This document shows, piece after piece, positions 6,924 to 19,800 of a stretch of DNA of 33,009 nucleotides (within the stretch, counting starts at the first letter, position 1; every line of letters begins with the position of its first letter). The translations under genes were made by a program, and so were the position numbers. Source of the stretch: CAZEBW01 sp964510205 (lineage in GTDB: Bacteria; Chloroflexota; Anaerolineae; VGOG01); assembly GCA_964510205.1 (NCBI GenBank), contig CAZEBW010000039.1, forward strand, positions 1 to 33,009. Reading direction: 5' to 3'. The notes below the pieces were generated by a model, which was given only the letters and a program-made list of their open reading frames with translations, was not told the origin of the DNA and ran no database searches.

Positions 6924-7817
6924 ATGCCGCAATTCGACATCGCCTTTCTGGGGCACTACACCAAAGACACCATCGTCCTGCCCCATGAAACCAAGACCGT
7001 CCACGGAGGAGCCTTCAACTACGGCGCCCGCGTGGCGGTCAAAATGGGGCTGCGGACGGCGGTCATCACCAGGCTGGCCAGGGAGGATTTCGGTGTAGTG
7101 GAAGACCTCTCCCGCCTGGGCGTGGAGGTGTTCGCCACGCCGACAGCGGAATCCACTAGGCTGAAGCTGGTCTATCCCACTGCTGACCTCGATCATCGCA
7201 CGGTCTACAACGTCGGCTCGGCGGGTCCGTTCACCCCGGCCGAGGTCGCCCCCGTCCGGGCCCGCGTTTTCCACATCGGGGCCTCCATTCGGGGCGAGGC
7301 GCCGCTTGAGGTCATCGAGGCGTTAGCCCAGAAAGAGACCGTGATCTCCCTGGACGTGCAGGGTTTTCTCAGAGTTAGTCGGGGAGGGGAGCTGGTCCAC
7401 GAGGATTGGCCCCAGGCGGCCCAGGTTCTGGAGTTGGTGGACGTGCTGAAGGCCGATGCTGTGGAGGCGGAGGCCCTGACCGGCAGGGGCGACCTGCGGG
7501 AGGCAGCCGAGGTCCTGGCCGAGTTCGGTCCCCGCGAGGTAGTGCTCACCCACGGTCAGGGGGTGCTGGTTTACGCCGCTGGCCGCTTCCACGCCGCGCC
7601 CTTTCACGCTAGGGAGATGAGAGGGCGCACCGGTCGAGGCGATACCTGCACCGCTGCCTATCTGGGGAAGCGGCTCACGGCGTCCCCGGCTGAGGCCACG
7701 CTCTGGGCGGCGGCTCTGACCAGTTTGAAAATGGAGGCGGCAGGTCCCTTCAGCGGGGAGGTCGGTGAGGTGGAGGGGCTCGTCAGGGAGAGATACCAAA
7801 GTCGACTCTGGTGTTGA
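6924..7817 (+). CDS. PfkB-family carbohydrate kinase, divergent
   Basis: Second ribokinase-family kinase in the cluster, 297 residues. The N-terminal glycine pair is in TVHGGAFNYGARVA, and the C-terminal motif reads T236-G-R-G-D240, where most members have GAGD; the catalytic aspartate is retained but the adjacent Ala is Arg. It is clearly diverged from the kinase at 4896-5762, so it probably has a different substrate. ATG 6924 (MPQFDIAFLGHYTKD) was chosen because the in-frame GTG at 6894 lies within the 21-bp inverted repeat and has no ribosome-binding site; no strong site is visible for 6924 either. It ends 50 bp before the start of the giant gene. The substrate is unknown; a sugar or polyol of the inositol route is a guess. 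Confidence 0.83.
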   Translation: MPQFDIAFLGHYTKDTIVLPHETKTVHGGAFNYGARVAVKMGLRTAVITRLAREDFGVVEDLSRLGVEVFATPTAESTRLKLVYPTADLDHRTVYNVGSAGPFTPAEVAPVRARVFHIGASIRGEAPLEVIEALAQKETVISLDVQGFLRVSRGGELVHEDWPQAAQVLELVDVLKADAVEAEALTGRGDLREAAEVLAEFGPREVVLTHGQGVLVYAAGRFHAAPFHAREMRGRTGRGDTCTAAYLGKRLTASPAEATLWAAALTSLKMEAAGPFSGEVGEVEGLVRERYQSRLWC

Positions 7818-7867
7818 CGTCTGTCATGGACAGCATCAGATGTGATGATGTTAAGGAGGAGCTGCAC

Positions 7868-10800
7868 ATGAAAGCTAAATGTTATCACCTTCTTATCGCG
7901 TCTATCGCGAGCATTCTGTTGCTGACATTGGCAACATACTCAGCGGCTGCAACGTTGTCGCCGCAAGACCAGGTGCGGGATGCCTGGGAACGTGCGCTCA
8001 AGATGGGCAGCTATCGTTATACTACAGAAATCGTGCAGACCACCAGCCCCCTGCCAATGGTGGTCAATACGGGGCACGGCTATCGCCAGGAAGCCTTTCA
8101 TCTTGATGGCGAGATCCATTTGCACGACCAGACGATGCAGATACGCCTTGAGAAGGATGGTGGAAGTTTTCTGGGGGAAGCCAGTGGCTTTGAGATCAAG
8201 GTAGAACGAGGCATTGCCCAGGGGCGCACTATCGGGGGCGAATGGCAGGAGCTAGAAACGCCTGAGAACCTGTTTGCCCCGAACTGGGATCCACTGGTGT
8301 ACCTCGCTGGAGTCCGCCATCCGCGCAACCTGGGGTCGGAGACACGCTCATTGCCTGGCGGAGGCGAGCTTACCTTCACCCGGTTTGGTTTTACCCTTGA
8401 TGGGCCGGCCCTGGCCCGCCACATCCGAGACCAGCTTGAAGCCTACCTGCGTAGCAAGGGCGAACTGCCCACTGGCGTGGGGCTAGATGTTCCCGCTGCA
8501 TATCGTGATGCAACCGGGGAAGGCGAGATCTGGCTGGACGAGCGAGGACTTCCCCTCCGGCTTACCCTGAACATAACTTTTCCTCCTGGCAGTCGAGAAC
8601 AGGTCACCGCCACTCTCCGCTCGGAATTTTCGGACTTTGGACAAGAGATAACCCTGCTGGATGCCCTGCGGCCTGGTGGATTTAGGGCCCTTTTGGCTGC
8701 CTACGGGTCACGCAACGCACTGGGGCAGAGCATGGCCCAGGACATCCTGGTAATCGCCCTGGCTGTCCTGCTTAGTTGTATCGTCGTTGCTTACCGCCGC
8801 CTCCGGGTCACCTATGCCGCGGTGGCCATCAGCGTAATCCTTTCACTTGTCGTCACTCCCTTATTGCAAAGCCACCAGGTGGCGGCTTTTTATCAGAAAA
8901 TGGCAGAGAGGGGCCTGGCCAACGCCTCGCAGACGCTGCCAGAGTCTCAAAGCGCAGAAACGGATGCTTCTTCGATGAGCACCTTGGAGCCACGGACTCC
9001 CGCCGCTCCAGCTCTTGCCTCCGTGGCCGCGGAGACCACGACCGTTGAAGACATCTGTCAAGATGCAGGAGAGAACAGCGATTCCGATGCTGACGGGCTG
9101 ACTTGTGCCCAGGAGCGAGCATTGGGGACGAATCCCCAGACAGCCGATAGCGACGGCGACCTGATCCCCGACCGTGTGGAGGTGGAGGGCTTCGGCTATG
9201 GGGGAAAGACCTGGCACACAGACCCCCTGAACGCCGACACGAACTACGATGGCCTACCAGATGGCAACGAGTGCTCAAATTGCCTTTACGCAGGAGACTG
9301 GGCTGCCTACCATTACGCGCCGGTGGCTGTTCCTTATCAGGACACGGATGGCGATGGCACGCCCGATGCTTTTGATCGCGACAACGACGGCGATGGCGTG
9401 CCCGATGACGTTGACCCGGCGCCGATGACCAAGCTGGTGCAGACCAACTCATTTAGCCTGGTGGTGGATGGACTTCAACCGAGTACCCCGGCCTTTGTCG
9501 AGATTCAACTCCGCCCCGCCAGGTACGAGCAGCTTTGGTGGGCGCTGAGCGTCCTGGACTGGCCCAGCGGTGACGAGGAAGGCCAGGTTCAGCGCAAGTC
9601 GGGCAACGACGCTACATACCTGGACGTGCATCCCGATGCCTCCGCCCCGCGCTTTGGCTACGGCGACATGCGCCTGGTGCCTATGCTGGAGATTTCGATC
9701 CCCTGGGACTCCACGACCCTGGGCAACCTGCCCAAGAAGGAAGACGCTCCCCAGAACATCACCTCTCAGACCGACCTGGAAACATGGTTGGACACCGAAA
9801 CGCTGCAGGCATACGGTGTTTCTGTCAAGCGCGCAGACGACCACGGCAACCTGGTGGCTTATATACCGCTGAACCTGGTGAACGACAGCACAGGGGGCGC
9901 ACGCGTCGCGTTTTCCGCGCGGATGCCCTATCGTCCTGTAACATCTTCCTGGGGGGCAGCGCACCAGGCCCGCCTGGTTTGGCTGGTCCATGCCCTGACC
10001 GACTCCTGCACTGAACAGGACGACGAAGGAAAGTGCACGCAGTGGTCAACCAACAACGAGCAAATCATCCAAACCTACTATGAGCCGTTCATCGTCGCGG
10101 GTGTTTCGGTGCAAGAGGAACACGGAACCAGCGTAGCCGTCGTGTATGACGCCACATCAGGCGACGCTTACGATGAGAGCGCGCTATGGTCTCTGGCAGA
10201 CGACCTGGAAACCACTTTCGTTGGCGGACGCGATAGCGATGGGGATAAGAAGCGAGACATCACCGTGGCCGAAATCGCGCGGCGCTTTGACCACGCCACC
10301 AATGGCTCCGTCTCCGATGAAGAGAGATGGGGAATCCCCAATGAGCTGAGCGTCGTTGCTCGCCAATACGGCAGCTATGACGAGATGCTCACCAAGCTCA
10401 TGACGAACGACGTGGCAGAGATTCTCACGAACGCGTTTGGAACGCAGGAGCAAGAATCGCGGACACTGCTCTTTGCCATCGAACGGACCTCCCGGCGCGC
10501 GGGGTTGGACCGACAGGGGACGGTGAGTGGCACCAGCGTGACCTTGCACGTAGACAGAGCCAGCCAGACTGTGCTGGCATCCCTGCAATGGCGGCCCTAC
10601 GTGTACGAGGGCGGCGGGTGGAGCAATCAGCCTCTCGATGTCCATCTGGATAACCTGAGCAATTACCTTCGCGACAACGATCCCTTCTTTGACCCAAATG
10701 CGCCAGGGAATGACCAAGAGACGAGTGACCTCAAAGAGTATCTCCTGCACGCTTACTACCTGTCACTGGTACAGGGCGTTTCCTCGGTGGTGCAAGATGG

Positions 10801-13800
10801 CAACACCCCCCTGACCTACAATGGCCCGGTTGAGAATGACGATTGTCACCTGATGCACGAGGAAATGGCGGTCTCACAGCAGTTCCAAGGCTATTCCAAG
10901 AATGTGGTCAAAGCGGCGTACATGCTGAGAGCATGGTATCAGAACCGCCAGGTTGAGAAGATGATGGCCCAACTGGGTTACAAAACCGTCGAGGATGTGG
11001 GGGGCATCAGGCGTAAACTCGACAAGTTCTTGTTGCAGGTCAAGGACAAGTGGGAAGATCTTGAGCTGTACGTTCTGGTTCGCTGGGATGCCATGAGCAC
11101 CGCTGCCCGCGTTGCCACCGTGGTGGGCGCTGGCGCCCTCCTCGCCGGGATTGGCGTGGGGCTATACTACTTTCTGGCCGCGGATCAGGAAACAAGGGCC
11201 AAAGTGGTGCAGATCGCCGTCGCCGGGGTGGGTGTCATCATGCAGACCGCGACCGTCGTGCAGATGGTCAGCAAAATTAGCAAGGCTGCTGAAACTGCAA
11301 CCAGCCTGACCGAGCGGCTGCAATCTGCATGCGAGGAAGTCTCGAAAGCAGCCAAGACGGCTGCGATTGTGGGGGCCATCGTCTCGGTAGGGGTTACGGT
11401 AGGCTTCTTTGTCTACAACATGATCCACGCGGGCGTCCGCTTTGGCAGCCTGGAGTTTGATGCCGCACTGGCAAATACCATCGCTACTTCGGTGGCTATG
11501 GTCATCATGATCGCCATTGCGTTTATACCGGTGGCGGGGCAGATCATAGCCGCCGTTCTGGGCCTGATTGACGCGGTTATCTCACTGGTGTGCGCCATCA
11601 TCGGCAAGGATGCCAGCGAGTCTTGGGTCTGCGCCGGCTTGACCGGCTGGCTGGCCAAAGGCATCGCCTGGGCCATCTACAGCCAGGCGGTGATGATTGA
11701 TCTGTACAGCAAGCATCGCCTAAAAACCCACAGCTTCGACTTTGACTTTGCCTCTGGTAGCAACGGGTTCAGCGCGGGCAGCAAACTGCAGTACCACGTG
11801 GGCATAACCAACACCATTCAAAAGGCAAGCCTCCCCGTGAGTGGGTTGGCGGCCGTATACGCCTGGCAGTGGACCGACCATCGCGCCAAGTCCTCGGCCT
11901 TTGCGTACGCCATTTCTGCGGACCAAGACGACTTGAGAGTCTCCCGCGGAGATACGCATTGGCAGGGCCACAGCCCCTGGTACATAGCGGAAACAGTTTC
12001 AAGCAATCCGCTTGACCTGCCAGAACCAGGCCTCAACCGCGCCGTCAGTGGTGTCTATCTCAACGAAGGCTATGCTGTGCCCGTGCAAGAATGTTGGGGG
12101 CTCCTGGTGTTGGGCGTATGCTACATCCGCGACAAAACGGACACAAACCATCTGGACATCGGCAGCAAGCTCGAGTTCGATATCCTCCCTGCCACGCTGG
12201 ACGGGTTCCATGCGCTCACAACCAAGGGCGACGGCTACGCGCTGGCCTGGGGGCAGGATGGCGATATCACTTTCCCCATCCTCAAGGATGCCGATGGCGA
12301 CGGCTTGATGAGCAATGCCTACGGCGGCCCGGACCCGAATGATTCCAGGTGGGACTCCGACGGCGACGGACTGTCTGACCCCTTTGAGTTGCAGAACGGC
12401 ACCGATCCCAGCAACGCTGACACCGATCTTGACGGCTTGCTGGACAACGAGGAACTGCTGCGTGGGACGAATCCCCACCTGGCCGATAGCGATGGCGATG
12501 GCCTGACCGACGGGGAAGAGATCGAAGGCTGGCTCTTTGTCTATGGGTACAACGGCGCCACACCGCTCAAGACACGCGTTTATCCCTCCCCCCTCAGCGC
12601 GAATGCGGATGAGGACGAGTACAACGATGTCCGCGAGAAGATTTTTGGATTCCACCCGCGCGTGCCTTCAACCAGCAACATTCTTACCTTGGAATCCGAC
12701 CTTCAAGAGCCTGCCGGGAATGGAACACATTCACGTACCGACGGCTATGTGCGCCCTGGCGGGACTATCCACTACGAAGCCCAGGTTGCCAATAACCTCG
12801 ACGAACGGTATGCCCAGGGACTGCTGGAAGCCGAATTTCCTGCGGCGATTCAGAGCAGCCTTGTGCCCCAACCCTTCGTCTTGCACCCTCTTGACAAGGG
12901 CACGCTGAGCGGCGACATTCAGGTTGCGCAAGATGCAACCAGCGGGCTGGTTAGCCTGACCCAGGTTGCCAAAGCCCAGATTACCGATCCGCACAACCTG
13001 CTGGGCGCGCCGCGCATCTGGCTGGCTTTTGATGAAGATTCAGGGGCAACGACCTTTAGCGATACCGCCGGAGTCCAGCCGGCCTACAACGCAACCTGCG
13101 CGGGCGACGCCTGCCCAAGGGCCGGCGTTGACGGGCTGACAGGCCACGCGGTCGAGTTCGATGGCCAGGATGACTATCTCTCCGTCGCCGATTTCCAGTT
13201 CAATTCCAAAGTTGCCGCCTACTCAGTGTGGGTGAAGCCGAACACCGTCAGCGGCACCCAGGCGATCATCACACGTGGGGACACAGCGAACACGCGGGGT
13301 GTGAGCTTTGGCATCAAGGATGCCCAGGTATGGGTTGGCGGAAACGTTGGCTCCGGCTGGACCAGCCGCTTTGCCGGGGCGGTGAACGCGGGTGAGTGGA
13401 CCCATATCGCCGCGGTGTATCGGCAATACGATACTCCCTACTTCACGCGCTATCGCTGCGAGGTCTATGTCAACGGAGAGCATGTCCAAACCTTCACGGG
13501 TTCGGAGGACTCTGATAATAGCTTTGTGTTCCAGTTGGATGGCTCTGGCTTTGTCACCCACATCGGCAAGAACCAGGCGGGCGACAAACAATTCCTTGCC
13601 GGTGCGCTAGACGATCTGCGCATTTACACGCATGCCCCCGAAAACTGGCATGTGCCTGTGTTGAAACTAGGGTTTGATCAGGCGTACGCCTCAGGAAAGT
13701 TCGGGTGGGGAGACGATGACTCGGATTATCAGAACTCCGTCAACTGCGCCGCGGGCAAGAAGCCTTACTGCCCCTCGCCGGCCGACGGTGTATCGGGCCA

Positions 13801-16800
13801 GGCCGCAAGTTTCCCCGGAGATCGCTACCTCTCGCCGTCCCTGCCAGATGTTGACTTCAGTCAATACACGCTCGCGGCCTGGGTCTATCCGCGAGATTCG
13901 GGCGACAGCACCGTGGACGCCCAGCCACAGGGTGTGCTGGGTGTCGATGTCGATGCTACCTATCCGATTGCGTCCCCCCATCTGGTAGTGGTTGGTCGCA
14001 AGCTACGTGTCGGCTTTGGCACTGGAGGAGAGCTAGTCCAATTCACCACAGATGACCTCATCACCCGCAATACCTGGAATCATGTGGTCGTGACCTACGG
14101 CGACGGTGATGGGATGATGCGCGTTTACGTAAACGGGGAGGAGAAAGCCAGTTTCAACACCGGAACCAAGCGCCCCAACAATGCGCTCTACTATACCAAG
14201 ATGACCCAAGTAGGTAGTGCTGGCGAGCCTGGTGATTTTCTGGGGAATGCCAATCTGCGGCTCTTCCATGGCAAGATTGATGACGTGCTCATCTTCCGCG
14301 AGCCGCTCTCGGCAGCGGAGGTGAGCAACGTCTACCATTCGGGCGCCGAGGCGGTCAACCTCCGCTTTGACGACCCCCCTGGCGGCAGGCAAAGCAGCGA
14401 CACTCCCGGCAAGGCCTACCTCGAAAACGCTGCGGATGCCTCCGGCCTGCACAATGGCACCTGCGAAGGGGCCGAATGTCCCGTGTTGGGCGTGGCTGGC
14501 CGGGAATGGCGCGCTGCCCTGTTTGACGGCGTGGATGATGTCGTAGTTCTCGATAACAGCCAGGGCGATGCGTTTGCCTTTGGCGGCACCGTCCCCTTCA
14601 GCCTGGCCGCGTGGGTGTACCCGCAGCGTGCTGACGGCGTGATCATTGGCAAGTATAACCATGGCGTAGAAGGCGCTTACTATCTCGGTATCTCCAATGA
14701 TGGCAGAATACAGTTCCACCGTGAAGTTCGTCCCTACGACATCGCCAGTCCCAACGCGCTACCATTTGCCCGCTGGTCTCATGTGGCTGCAACCTACGAT
14801 GGAGCCACGATGCGAATCTATGTCAACGGGGCGCTAGTCGGCAGCATGTCCAGCAGCGGCGGTATGGATTCGGCCCCAAACACGTCCATAACCATTGGCG
14901 CCTACTATGAGCAAGGCAGCTTCACAAGATTTTTTAGCGGCATGCTCGACGATGTGCGCATCTACAGGAGAGCACTGGGCAGCGATGAAGTGCTCGCCCT
15001 ATACCGCAGCGCGCCAGCACTGCAGATGGCCTTTGACGAGGCCCACGGCGCAACCTCCTTCGCCGATGCGGCCAACAATCTGAACGGCACATGCAGTGGC
15101 AGTGCATGCCCGTTGGCTGGCGTCAAGGGCCAGATTGGGCTGGCCCTCACCTTGGACGGTGTGGACGACCATGTGCAAGTCCCCCACAACGCCGATTTGA
15201 ACTTCGGCGCTGATGAGGACTTTGCGGTTATGTTCTGGGTCAAGGCCGAGGCGCAACAACCGGATTCCTCCGGCTACTCAGACAACGATATCGTGGGCAA
15301 GTGGGCAGGCACGTCCGGCACTCCGTATGCCTACCACATCCAGTACCTGAATCAACAGAATTCTGACAGTGGAAAGATAGCGGCGGGCCGGGATGACGGC
15401 AGCCACCATCCGCAAATTGTCTCGGCGCAGGCCGTCAATGACGGCCAGTTCCATCACGTTGCCTTTGTCAAGTCGGGGAGTACGCTTTACCTCTACATTG
15501 ACGGCTTGTTGAGCAACAGCACCGAAGACACCACAACGGGCGACACAACCAACGACGCGCCGGTTTATATTGGGCAGCGAGGCACCAATCAACATCACTT
15601 TGCCGGCACCGTGGACGAGCTACAGATCTACCGGCGTGCGATGTCGGCGACCGAGATCCAGGATCTCTTCCGGGCCCAAGTGGCGCTGGTGGAAGATCGG
15701 CAACACGCCCATATCACCGTGGACGCCGAACCGCCGACCTCGTCCCTGACCTCCGACTATCCCTATCGCCCGAACCAGCCCGTCCAGCTCCACATCGCGG
15801 CCAGCGATGGACATTCCGGCATAGCCAAGGCGGAGTGGATGCTCGTCGGTCGCGGCGGGTGGCAAGAGGCCCCAGCCTGCCAGGATGCCAAGGACAACGT
15901 GGCGTTCTGCCCCACTTTCGCGCCGTCAGGCGAGGGAAGCTACGCGATTCAGACCCGCGCAACAGACAAGGCCGGCAACGTAGAGAACCCCACCCCGACA
16001 GTTGCCTTCCTGGTGGACAGCACGCCGCCCCAGGTCACCATCAATGCAACGGATGGCGAGCTCGTGATACTGGAGCCTGCTCCAGATAGTCCCACCGGTT
16101 GGCGGCTGACTCTCACGGGCACCGTTAGCGACCCGACACTCGCCAGTGGGGACCCGGGCAGCGGTGTTGCCCACGTCTACGTGACCTTGGAAGACCCGTC
16201 TGGAAACCCTGTTATGGCGGGGACGCAAGAGGCAGAGGTTCAAGGCAACTCCTGGACACTCGTTTACCTCATCTACGAGGCGGCTCCAAACGGGACGTTC
16301 ACCGCCCAGGTGCAGGCCGTAGACAGTGTGGGCAACAAGAGCGTGTGGCAGACGGTCAGCCTGCAGATTGACGCCAGCCCGCCCGAAGCTACGGTTGTCT
16401 TCCCACAAGTGACAGACACCGAGACCACAAAGGCCACCCGCGCCATCACCGAAACGGGCACCATGTTGCAGGGCGTGGTCAGCGATACCGTGGGCAGCAT
16501 CCTCGCGGGGGTGAACGGGCTGGACGTCGCGCTCCGATCCAGCTCCACACACTCGCCCCTCCACAACGAGCTGCCACCGGAAGGCCAGGTACTGCATTTC
16601 GCCTTTGAGGATATGCCAGATCAGTCCGATATCCTGCACTTCCTGGACCTATCGGGCAACAGCACCGGCACCTGCAGCGGCGATTCCTGCCCGCAGTATG
16701 GGGTCCAGGGTCACGACGGGTATGCGATGCAGTTCGACGGCACCGACGACTATGTGGAGGCGGACGGGACCAGTGGTAGCCTGGCGAATGCGCAAGCCCT

Positions 16801-19800
16801 CTCGTTCGGTGCTTGGGTGTATCCGCTGGCTACAAATGGTGCGGACGGCGCGATCCTTGCGTTTAGCACAGGGGCAGGCGCCGACCTCAACACGATCTTT
16901 TATAGCACGGACAGCCAGCAGTTTGGCTACCAGGATCCACAGGTCGGGCGTGTGCCCAGCGCCGACACCTTTGCGCCAGAGAAATGGTATCACGTACTGG
17001 TGACGGTGGACGGCGCGAACCAGGGTGTGCTTTATGTGGACGGCCACCCACAGGCCACGTTCCAAACAAACGTCCGTCCTGCCAGCGATGGCAAATTCAG
17101 CGTCGGCCAAAAGTGGAACAGCTCCTCACCCGGTAGCTTTTTCGAGGGTATTGTGGATGAAGTCAGGGCCTTTGATAGCGCCCTCACGGAGGATCAAGTG
17201 TACCGCCTCTTCCAGGGCAATACAGTGGTTCTCCTCCTCACGTTCGACGAAGAGCGCCTGTACGCCGACGGAGACCCTGTGGTTGACCAGTCAGGGTGGG
17301 GACAGATAGTCACGGCCCATACGGGTGGGTCTGCTTTGCGGGCAGAGCCTGGCCAGGTGGGAGCGTTTGCGCTCTCATTGGATGGCATGGATGACTACCT
17401 TGCCGTCAGCGCCAAAGGTATCCCCGTTGGGGACATGGCCTATAGCCTGGCCGCGTGGATCAAATCCAGCGCGATGAAAGGCCAGGGCATCCTGGGATGG
17501 GGGCCGGACGGTGACAACCAGAGCACGGGGCTGCGGCTGACGCCAAATGGATTACGGCATTACTGGGGCGGCGACAACCTGGATGCGCCGACGGCGGACC
17601 TCAGCGGTGCTTGGCACCACGTGGCAGCCACATATGACGGCTCCGTTCGCGTACTGTACCTGGATGGCGTCGAAATCGGGCGAGATAGTCGCACGGGCCA
17701 TGCCGTGCCCGACGCCTCCCAGTTCCTCATTGGCGCTACCAGCCAGGGTGACTACTTTGGCGGACAGCTTGACGATGTAAGGGTCTATCCGCGCGCCCTC
17801 TCGGCGACCGAAATCAGCGTGCTGGCCGCCGGAGGCTGGCGCCCCGCAACACTGAGCGGGACCGGTCAACCCACAGCAGATTGGACCTATGCCACTCCGG
17901 AGGGGTTAGAGGGCAACTATCAACTGGATCTCCGTGGTTGGGATGCGGCTGGCAACTTCGGCCTGCGCGACGGTAACAAGTGGAATGGCCTCGTTGACAC
18001 CCTGGCGCCAAGAGTGACTCTTTGGCGCGAAACCCTACAGGACGGCTATCGGTATGTCACCACAGCCCAGGACTTCAACCTGTCAACGAAGCAGTTCCAG
18101 TCGCCTTGCGGCAGCGTCATCACCGACAGGCAGTACTATGTCTCTCCGTGGTATTTGGCACGTGTGGGACTCGACCAGAACACATCAACACGACTGTACC
18201 AGATCACCGCGAGCTGCGATGTGAGTGACGGCGATGTTTCAGAGACCGCGACAGCATGCGACGCTTTTGGACACTGTACGACAGTTTCGGCTACTCCTGC
18301 ACCTGCCGCGCTGGAGAATATGAGCAGTTTGCTCACCGTTTCTGAGGCGCGTCCCGCAGTTGAGGCGGCATCTCCGGTCATTACCATAACCGATGTTCTG
18401 ACCCGCAGCCACTACACTCCCTCCGGGTACCTTTTGCTGCAAGGTTCGGTTAGTGACGTCCAGAACGTAGCGAGCGTGCTCGTGACCGCCATTGGTGAAC
18501 CGCTGGATGCCCCCATAGAGGCAGCCGTCAGCAGCGATGCTGGCACCGACGGAACGTGGCGCGCCGCCTGGCGTCCTGGGTTTGATTGGAACCTGGATGG
18601 TGTGATCTACGACGTAACCGTACAAGTCATCGATCTACAGAGCAATACGACCGAAACCACATCGGCAGTCACCATTGACATCACGCCACCGTCCGCCGTC
18701 ACCGTGACCCTGCGGAATGCAGAAACAGGCGCCGTGCTCACACCAGGCGAGGTCATCACAACCTCCAGCGGGCGGCTGCGTCTGGAGTGGACTGCTCCGA
18801 GCGACGGCTCTGGCCTGAGCAGGAGCACCGTAGTATGGTCACTGCAGGCAGGAGATACCCTTAGCCGGACCATCGCGGTTCACCCACCAACCGACACTGG
18901 CTCTGAGATTGTGATCACCGAACCGCAACGCGCAAGCGCCCAGTTGAGTCTGTATGACGTGCATGGAAACGTACGCTGGCAATCAGCAGGCCCCATCGTC
19001 GTTGATGGACTGCTAACCCCGGACTATGTGGCCATGGAAGGTAGGGACATCTACCATGCCTGGATGGACAGTGGTTGCACACTGCTGGGTGTTGACTCGC
19101 GCGTCAAACGTCAATCCATGGCGAATACGTCACTGGACCATGATCAGCATTTCTACGGCACCTGGGATGAGGGTGGTCTTCGCCTGGCCTGGACCGGCGC
19201 GAACTGGGAAGGAGACGGAGACCTGTTCATCTACTTTGACGTAAGGGATGGCGGGAGCACAAGTGCCTACAACCCATATCCCGCGACGATAACCAATACC
19301 GTCATCCTCATGCCCTTTGATGCGAACACTCAAACACACATGGACGCAGACTACGTCCTATGGGTCCAAGATAGCACCCGCGCCGACCTGTTGTACTGGG
19401 ATGAACTTGCTGGCGCATGGCAAGCCTCGGCGGGTCGCGTTGACTATGTATTCGAGGCGCGGCGCGATGGAGGCATCACCGACCTCTACGTACCTTTCGC
19501 CGCATTGGGCATTGATGATCCAGAGAGCAGCTCTGTGTCCATAGTCGCTGTTGCCAGCGAGGAGCAGGCCCTGCGCCTGTGGGCCACGATGCCCCCACGC
19601 AGCCCGGTCAACAGCGACAGCATGCTTGAGCATGACGTGCAGGACGAAACACACCTATTTGCGCTCCAGCAGAAGTATGCGTGGCCCAGACTGGGTAAGG
19701 GCATCTGCCCCAACGGCATCTACGACAGCGGCCCGGTCCAACTTTATCGTGCGGACGTGACTTTTGAGATGAGTGCCGAACCCAGCGGGCTGAGCTACAG

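Noticed and set aside
7811..7845. Promoter immediately before the giant gene (TTGACG)
   Set aside because: No acceptable -10 box at 16-18 bp spacing; the match is inside the end of the kinase gene and probably chance.
7811..7867. Upstream GTG start for the giant protein
   Set aside because: The signal peptide begins at ATG 7868, which has a strong ribosome-binding site; the extension has none.
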